This document shows positions 1-4,203 of a stretch of DNA of 6,255 nucleotides, one piece after another. Position 1 is the first letter of the stretch. Each line of letters opens with the position of its first letter. Source of the stretch: Candidatus Aminicenantota bacterium (GTDB lineage Bacteria; Acidobacteriota; Aminicenantia; Aminicenantales; Aminicenantaceae); NCBI GenBank assembly GCA_023135995.1, contig JAGLRY010000427.1, forward strand, positions 1 to 6,255, read 5' to 3'. The notes beneath the pieces were generated by a model. That model was not told the origin of the DNA. It made no database searches and saw only the letters and a program-made list of their open reading frames with translations. The translations under genes and the position numbers were made by a program.

Positions 1-1098
1 GGGATTAGTTTCTTTCAGAGTCGTCATCTCAAGGAACCCGTGGTTTTGAGCCCAGGAGTGAGTGATGTCAAACGATTGAGCGATTATTTTCCCGGTTTAA
101 AGGGGACGATCAACGATTCTTTTGTCTATGTTCTCGAGGGAGAGAAACAGGGGGGGACTTTCCTGCTCCTTGGGGGGACACATCCAGAGGAGCCTGCCGC
201 CCGGCTGGCGGCCTGGCTCTTTGTGGAGAATGCACACGTGGAGCAGGGCAGGCTTTTTGTCATACTCTCCGCCAACCGGAGTGGTACGACCGTCACCCGT
301 TTGGGTGGAGGATATCCGCCGGACTACACCATCGACACATCCTGGGGAAAGCAAAAATTCCGGATGGGGGATCGTTGGTCCAATCCTCTGGATCAATGGC
401 CAGATCCAGAGGTCTACATCCACTATCCCAGCAAACAAGAGCTGGCCTATGTGGATATCAGGAACCTGAACCGTACGTGGCCCGGCCGGCCAAACGGCAC
501 CCTCACAGAAAAAACGTGTTATGCCATGACTGAACTCATTCGCAGAGAAAAGGTGGATATCGTCATCGACCTGCACGAGGCCGAACTCCAGTATCCTGTC
601 ATCAGCACCATCGTCGCCCACGAGAAGGGACAGGACCTGGCCGCCATGGCCTCGATGATGATCAGCGGCACAGAAGGCTTTGACATCGGGATGGAGAACT
701 CGCCCTATGCGCTTCGGGGACTCTCACACAGGGAGATCGGGGATCACACGGATGCCATTTCTCTCCTGTTGGAAACCCCGGAACCATTCCTGGATGCCAC
801 GAGGGGACGCACGGACAGGGCTCTTCTTCTTGATGGCAAGGACAAATTTGTCATGAGGGCCGGAGAACACGGGCTCCTTTTCGAAAGGATGGACGAAAAT
901 GGATGGCCGATCGATAAACGTGTCGGGCGGCACTGTTCATCTATTCTCCAGATCGCAGAACTCTGGACAGAGGAACATCCGAACAAGGGCATAAAAATGA
1001 CAAACATCCCCCGTTATCTGGAGATCATCGAAAAGGGCACGGGCTTCTATCTTCACGATCCTTCAAAGGCCACTGCTGATAGAATCCGATACGAATAA
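1..1098 (+). CDS. Succinylglutamate desuccinylase/aspartoacylase-like M14 zinc hydrolase (5' partial)
   Basis: The frame is open from the window edge, giving 365 visible residues and ending in TAA. A GTG at position 40 could start it, but coding-like sequence (ISFFQSRHLKEPVVLSPGV) runs through it, so the true start is probably outside the window. The M14/AstE-AspA metal site is readable: GGTHPEE supplies an HxxE pair (fragment residues H61, E64), DLHE supplies the third zinc ligand (H192), and LLLETPEP supplies a likely catalytic Glu (E258). NLNR (residues 155-158) matches the substrate-binding (D/N)LNR motif of the family. Known members remove acyl groups from N-acyl glutamate or aspartate, or cleave peptides, by zinc-activated water. 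The gene converges on pgsW with a 45-nt gap, so it is not in the pgs operon, but adjacency suggests a gamma-glutamyl or N-acyl-glutamate substrate (inference). The family call is firm; the substrate is unknown. Any signal peptide would lie outside the window. Confidence 0.87.
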   Translation, partial: GISFFQSRHLKEPVVLSPGVSDVKRLSDYFPGLKGTINDSFVYVLEGEKQGGTFLLLGGTHPEEPAARLAAWLFVENAHVEQGRLFVILSANRSGTTVTRLGGGYPPDYTIDTSWGKQKFRMGDRWSNPLDQWPDPEVYIHYPSKQELAYVDIRNLNRTWPGRPNGTLTEKTCYAMTELIRREKVDIVIDLHEAELQYPVISTIVAHEKGQDLAAMASMMISGTEGFDIGMENSPYALRGLSHREIGDHTDAISLLLETPEPFLDATRGRTDRALLLDGKDKFVMRAGEHGLLFERMDENGWPIDKRVGRHCSSILQIAELWTEEHPNKGIKMTNIPRYLEIIEKGTGFYLHDPSKATADRIRYE

Positions 1099-1127
1099 TA
1101 TCCAGATCCCTTCAGATTGAAATCGCC

Positions 1128-1142
1128 TCTTTGACACAAAGA
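1128..1142. other. Small stem-loop between converging genes
   Basis: TCTTTG-ACA-CAAAGA is a perfect 6-bp stem with a 3-nt loop in the 45-nt gap between the stops of the M14-like hydrolase and pgsW. On the plus strand it is followed by ACTATTTTCTTTC, a broken T-rich stretch, so it could be a weak terminator for the hydrolase gene. On the minus strand no T-run follows. The stem is A/T-rich and would be only marginally stable. It is the only terminator-like structure seen in this gap. Confidence 0.25.
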
Positions 1143-1143
1143 A

Positions 1144-2262
1144 CTATTTTCTTTCAATCAAAGATTCCAGCTTCCGCATGAAAAGAAGGACGAGAAGGAC
1201 AAGAATAAAATACACAGCTGCTAACCCGAATAAAAATTTTTGTCCATCTCCAAAGGTCCTATAGAGAGCACCTTTTCCCGGCCCAGGAAGAGGAGATGGA
1301 TCCCAAGGCAATCCGTATCGTTGGACCAGGCCTCTGACGTAGAGAAGATGGATCACGGGAATCCCTCTGGCTGCCATGGCATAGATGACACCTCTCCGCT
1401 CCGGAGCGGGGAATCTTTCGATCCGGTTCAGTCCGGGCTTCACATGCAACACCATCGAATCGGTTCCCATGTTGGACCAGCTGCCCCCTATGTTTATGAA
1501 GGCCTTTATCTCTCTGCCCATGGCTGCCCTTTCAAACAATGCCATTCTTGAAGCCACATTCCGGGCCAGGTTCGGCTCGTTGAGGAAGGGCAGCCCACTT
1601 TCCCGGATATCCGTCCAAAGGAGCTGCCGTCCCTCCTCCTCCATATCCTCTCCTGTGTCTCCTTCACCGCCGAGTGACAGAGCGAGCGGAGGATGACTCA
1701 AAAGACCACTTTTTTCCAGACACTGCCACATGTGAAGCCAATGAAACTGGGGATGGTTGGACCCCCACTGTGAGGCGCCCAGGGACGATATCCAAAGCGG
1801 TCTGAGGCCCAGCGCTTCTGCGGCTGCGAGCATCGCAACAATCAAAGCGGGAAAAGAACCTGAGGCTCCGACGGCGACAGCGTCCCCTTTTTGGACACCG
1901 CATTCTCTCAGCAGGTGCACGACAAGTCCAGCAAAATTGGGATTTGTGCTTGTTCTTTTTGACCCCAAGCTTCCTATCGAGGTCGTGATAATCGAACGCT
2001 CCACCCCGATGAGTCCTGTTGCGTTGATATCCGTGCTTCTCTCGATGCTCAGCCCCTTCTCCTGGCGACATCCCTTCAGAGCTTCTGTCGCTTTGTCCAT
2101 GATTTTCGATGCATGGGCCATCTCATTCCTCAAAGAATCCGTCCCTTTCTGCGGGTAAAATTCCATAAGCAAAAAAAAGACAACACTCAGGCCACAGAGG
2201 ATATATACCGCTGCCTCGTTATTTTTTGGGTGTTCTTTCGGGAATTGTCTTTGTGTCAACAT
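1144..2262 (-). CDS. pgsW: Poly-gamma-glutamate system protein PgsW
   Basis: This 372-residue protein has one membrane segment near the N-terminus (about 18-36) and another near the C-terminus (about 343-362), with a soluble core between them. The tail after the second segment is basic (MRKLESLIERK). By the positive-inside rule both ends are probably cytoplasmic, placing the core outside the inner membrane (inference). The core carries stretches I recognise from the PgsW family: NATGLIGVERSIITTS (80-95), SLGSKRTSTNPNF (98-110), GDAVAVGASGSFPAL (126-140), SLGASQWGSNHP (160-171) and FINIGGSWSNMGTDS (255-269). The biochemical activity of the family is not established to my knowledge; members occur beside pgsB and pgsC. 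It is third in the operon, 66 nt after pgsC. The ATG has only a weak Shine-Dalgarno (GAAAAAGAT), and in-frame TGA-TAA stops lie just upstream, so it is the only good start. Its job may parallel that of PgsA/CapA, which is not encoded here (inference). Confidence 0.85.
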   Translation of the reverse strand: MLTQRQFPKEHPKNNEAAVYILCGLSVVFFLLMEFYPQKGTDSLRNEMAHASKIMDKATEALKGCRQEKGLSIERSTDINATGLIGVERSIITTSIGSLGSKRTSTNPNFAGLVVHLLRECGVQKGDAVAVGASGSFPALIVAMLAAAEALGLRPLWISSLGASQWGSNHPQFHWLHMWQCLEKSGLLSHPPLALSLGGEGDTGEDMEEEGRQLLWTDIRESGLPFLNEPNLARNVASRMALFERAAMGREIKAFINIGGSWSNMGTDSMVLHVKPGLNRIERFPAPERRGVIYAMAARGIPVIHLLYVRGLVQRYGLPWDPSPLPGPGKGALYRTFGDGQKFLFGLAAVYFILVLLVLLFMRKLESLIERK

Positions 2263-2328
2263 ATCTTTTTCAATTGTTCTTTATCAGCAGCCCTTCCCAC
2301 TGGATCTCGGAGATTGGGCCCCTCATTG

Positions 2329-2769
2329 TCATGGGAGTATAGAATAGAGCATCCGGACTAGAAAATAGGTGAAGACAGACACGGTGATAAGCGAACCCAG
2401 TGTGGGGAAAAACCTCTGTCTCTCGAGATTATTTGCCAACAAGCCCGGAATGAGCCATCCGATGGCTCTCAACCCAAAAGATTCCGGGAATAACTGGGGG
2501 AAGAGAACAGACCAGAGCTGTGCCAACACAGCCCCGAGAAATATGAACGTCACAAACCTCCTTTTCCCAAAAAGGATCAGAAACTTGGAGAGAATCCTGT
2601 AGAGAAGGATACAGAGTACTGCGATGGCCACAGTCATAAGGACACGCAGCGGCTGGTCCAGGTAGAGTGCGATGTACGCGGGCACAATGATGCCTCCCGG
2701 GTAAACACCAAAGATCTCCACGTACAGGACCGCTACAAGCAGGCCGATAAAAAGTGTTTCATAGGTCAT
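2329..2769 (-). CDS. pgsC: Poly-gamma-glutamate synthase membrane subunit PgsC/CapC
   Basis: This 146-residue, very hydrophobic protein has about four or five membrane helices, close to the usual ~149 residues of PgsC. Family-typical stretches are GVYPGGIIVPAYIALYLDQP (21-40, the glycine/proline-rich loop and LDQP), LFGKRRF (66-72) and GWLIPGLLANNLERQ (104-118). PgsC is the integral membrane partner of PgsB; together they carry out ATP-dependent gamma-linkage of glutamate at the cytoplasmic membrane. The ATG lies inside the end of pgsB (11-nt overlap, ATGACCTATGA), which suggests translational coupling, and AGGA sits 7 nt upstream of it (2777-2780). It ends in TGA, followed by a 66-nt spacer before pgsW. 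No frameshift or missing segment is visible. Confidence 0.93.
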   Translation of the reverse strand: MTYETLFIGLLVAVLYVEIFGVYPGGIIVPAYIALYLDQPLRVLMTVAIAVLCILLYRILSKFLILFGKRRFVTFIFLGAVLAQLWSVLFPQLFPESFGLRAIGWLIPGLLANNLERQRFFPTLGSLITVSVFTYFLVRMLYSILP

Positions 2770-3946
2770 ATCTCGTTCCTGTCCTCTCCCAATAATCGAC
2801 GAGACGCCTTCCTGCGCCTCCCATATTTCCCATACCGATCACCACAGCCCTTCCTGTTTCGATGGCGGAAAGCCGTGCCAAAATCTCTTCCGGTGGAAAT
2901 TTGGGCCAAGCATAGAGCTCGGTTTCCACATATTTTTTTAGCTTTCTCCTCATGGCCCATGCGTGATCTCCCACACAGATGAGCTTACGGATCTCAGGAA
3001 ATTGACCGCTCCTTAAAGCATCGAACCACTGCAAGGTCCGATCACCCCGGTCTCCCCTCAAATTCAGCACGCCTATAACTGTTCTGTCCTCCAAAAGGTG
3101 CTTGACTCTCAACTTGGACAGGACCGACTGCGTGGACTCCGGTTCATTGGCTGCGAATGCGCTCACAAAATACCAATCCGGCAGGGGAGGCTCCTTGAGC
3201 GCTGTCCACACTTTTAGGCTTCCGAAATCAGGGAGCGCTCCGGTCATGGCTCTAGACGCTGCGTGCGGATTTTGACCCAAGAACTCCGCGACCGCTAAAG
3301 AAAGGTGAATGTTTTCTTCAAATTCTGAGGAAAGACCGCCGTTCTCGCCATTCATGCACTCCTGAAACGCATTTTCTGAAACCCGAACGATGTTCGCATT
3401 CTTCAATTCAGCTGTTCTTTGAAAAACCGGATAGACGTGCTCTTGCGGGACAAATATCGTGCAATCTTCCGGAATGGCGCCCGCAAAACAGGATGCAACG
3501 CTGTCTTTTGTTCTCCCCATTTGAGCCATATGGTCCAAACGAACATTGGTGATAACCAGTATGTGCGGCTTAAAGATCTCTTGGGACTCCACATGAACGG
3601 CCTCAGGATGAATGCCCATCAGTTCCACAACACAAGCATCAACACGAAGCTTAGCTCCGGTCTGAAGAACTTTTTTCCCTTCTAGGATCGTGGGCCGTCC
3701 ACGGCGTGGGATCTCCTCTTCGCTTCCATCAGGGAAAATAAGAACTGGCTTTGCTCCTGTGGTTCGAGCCAACACAGACATCCCTGATCCACGCAAGGCA
3801 GCGGCGATAAGACGGGTTACACTGGATTTTCCCCGAGTGCCCGTCACGCAGATTCGCAAAGGGACAATCTTGACTTTCCCTTGAAGACGGACACGCTCAA
3901 TAAGCAGGTAGACCAGGAGAAAGGCCAACGACCCCCCTGCAATCAA
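2759..3946 (-). CDS. pgsB: Poly-gamma-glutamate synthase subunit PgsB/CapB (Mur-ligase family)
   Basis: This protein of 395 residues (counted from the TTG) matches the ~393 of Bacillus PgsB. It has an N-terminal membrane anchor (about 4-16), then the Mur-ligase ATP-binding loop GTRGKSS (36-42), the PgsB signature TNVRLDHMAQMG (133-144), a FAANEPEST segment (264-272), NLRGDRGDR (295-303) and a C-terminal GMGNMGGAG (371-379). PgsB activates the glutamate carboxyl with ATP and, with PgsC, extends the gamma-linked chain at the inner membrane. It is the first gene of the pgs operon and overlaps pgsC by 11 nt. The coordinates use the conventional TTG start, which lies 17 nt from the only good ribosome-binding site (AGGAGG, 3964-3969). 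An in-frame ATC at 3956-3958 lies 5 nt from it and would give an MRELLIAGG start, so translation probably begins there. An in-frame TAG at 3968-3970 blocks any longer version. Confidence 0.94.
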   Translation of the reverse strand: MIAGGSLAFLLVYLLIERVRLQGKVKIVPLRICVTGTRGKSSVTRLIAAALRGSGMSVLARTTGAKPVLIFPDGSEEEIPRRGRPTILEGKKVLQTGAKLRVDACVVELMGIHPEAVHVESQEIFKPHILVITNVRLDHMAQMGRTKDSVASCFAGAIPEDCTIFVPQEHVYPVFQRTAELKNANIVRVSENAFQECMNGENGGLSSEFEENIHLSLAVAEFLGQNPHAASRAMTGALPDFGSLKVWTALKEPPLPDWYFVSAFAANEPESTQSVLSKLRVKHLLEDRTVIGVLNLRGDRGDRTLQWFDALRSGQFPEIRKLICVGDHAWAMRRKLKKYVETELYAWPKFPPEEILARLSAIETGRAVVIGMGNMGGAGRRLVDYWERTGTRYDL

Positions 3947-3963
3947 GAGTTCTCTGATCGTTC

Positions 3964-3969
3964 CCTCCT
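3964..3969 (-). promoter_or_regulatory. Strong Shine-Dalgarno for pgsB that points to an ATC start
   Basis: Read on the minus strand, AGGAGG is followed by GAACG and then ATC at 3958-3956, in frame with pgsB. The TTG at 3946 is 17 nt away, too far for normal use of this site. The site overlaps the TAG that closes the frame upstream, so the start must lie between 3967 and about 3944. No ATG, GTG or CTG is in frame in that interval. Confidence 0.7.
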
Positions 3970-4007
3970 AAAGCCAAAAATTCAAGTCCAATTTTAAAAA
4001 GGCTACT

Positions 4008-4013
4008 ATTATA
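4008..4013 (-). promoter_or_regulatory. Candidate -10 box of the pgs operon promoter
   Basis: A perfect TATAAT is read on the minus strand, preceded by GGG and followed by an A/T-rich leader. Transcription would begin near position 4000, leaving about 40 nt of leader before the pgsB ribosome-binding site and start. No good TTGACA-like box is found 16-18 nt upstream; the nearest partial match, TTGTCT, is only 12 nt away. The promoter may therefore be weak, activator-dependent or served by another sigma factor. Confidence 0.45.
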
Positions 4014-4149
4014 CCCAAATCAGGCAGACAAAAGGAACTTGTTTTTCGCGCGAGTAAGCATTCCAAATCCGTGATGAATGGCGTCCGAGTGTCCTAATTG
4101 GTGATTGCGAAAGGAACAACGAGACATCAGTAGGACTCTCTCCATTTTA

Positions 4150-4200
4150 GATGTAGGGACCGTTTCCCAAACGGTCCGTTCGGGGAACGGACCCTACATC
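4150..4200. repeat. 51-nt nested palindrome (REP/MITE-like) after the DUF5916 stop codon
   Basis: Outer arms GATGTAGGG (4150-4158) and CCCTACATC (4192-4200) pair perfectly over 9 bp. Inside lie two adjacent perfect hairpins: ACCGTTT-CCC-AAACGGT (4159-4175) and CCGTTC-GGG-GAACGG (4176-4190). The same DNA can instead form one long hairpin with 19-nt arms (4150-4168 with 4182-4200), having one mismatch and one G-T pair. It begins 3 nt after the TGA of the DUF5916 gene. Neither strand has a following T-run, so it is not a classical terminator, though it could protect the 3' end of the message or pause polymerase. The form resembles short intergenic palindromic repeats known from many bacterial genomes. 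Only one copy is present here, and no clear target duplication flanks it. Confidence 0.75.
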
Positions 4201-4203
4201 GGA

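Noticed and set aside
31..42. GTG at 40 with AAGGA at 31-35 as a complete start for the hydrolase
   Set aside because: The spacing is only 4 nt, and the frame continues upstream with coding-like residues to the window edge. Family members have more sequence before the SPGV segment, so the gene is treated as truncated by the window.
97..621. 174-codon open frame on the minus strand inside the M14-like hydrolase gene
   Set aside because: It lies fully antisense to a gene with intact catalytic motifs, has no recognisable domain or ribosome-binding site, and is best explained as a shadow frame.
1757..2158. 133-codon plus-strand open frame inside pgsW
   Set aside because: It is antisense to conserved PgsW motifs, and its low-complexity Ala/Ser/Pro-rich product looks like a shadow of the real frame.
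4014..4149. Possible small RNA, riboswitch or extra small gene in the rest of the region upstream of pgsB
   Set aside because: Apart from the -10 box, ribosome-binding site and palindrome, I see no known riboswitch core, no strong additional hairpin and no open frame with a ribosome-binding site.
4150..4200. Palindrome as a classical intrinsic terminator of the DUF5916 gene
   Set aside because: No run of T follows the stem on either strand; the minus strand continues TAAAATGG. The nested double-hairpin shape also fits a palindromic repeat better.
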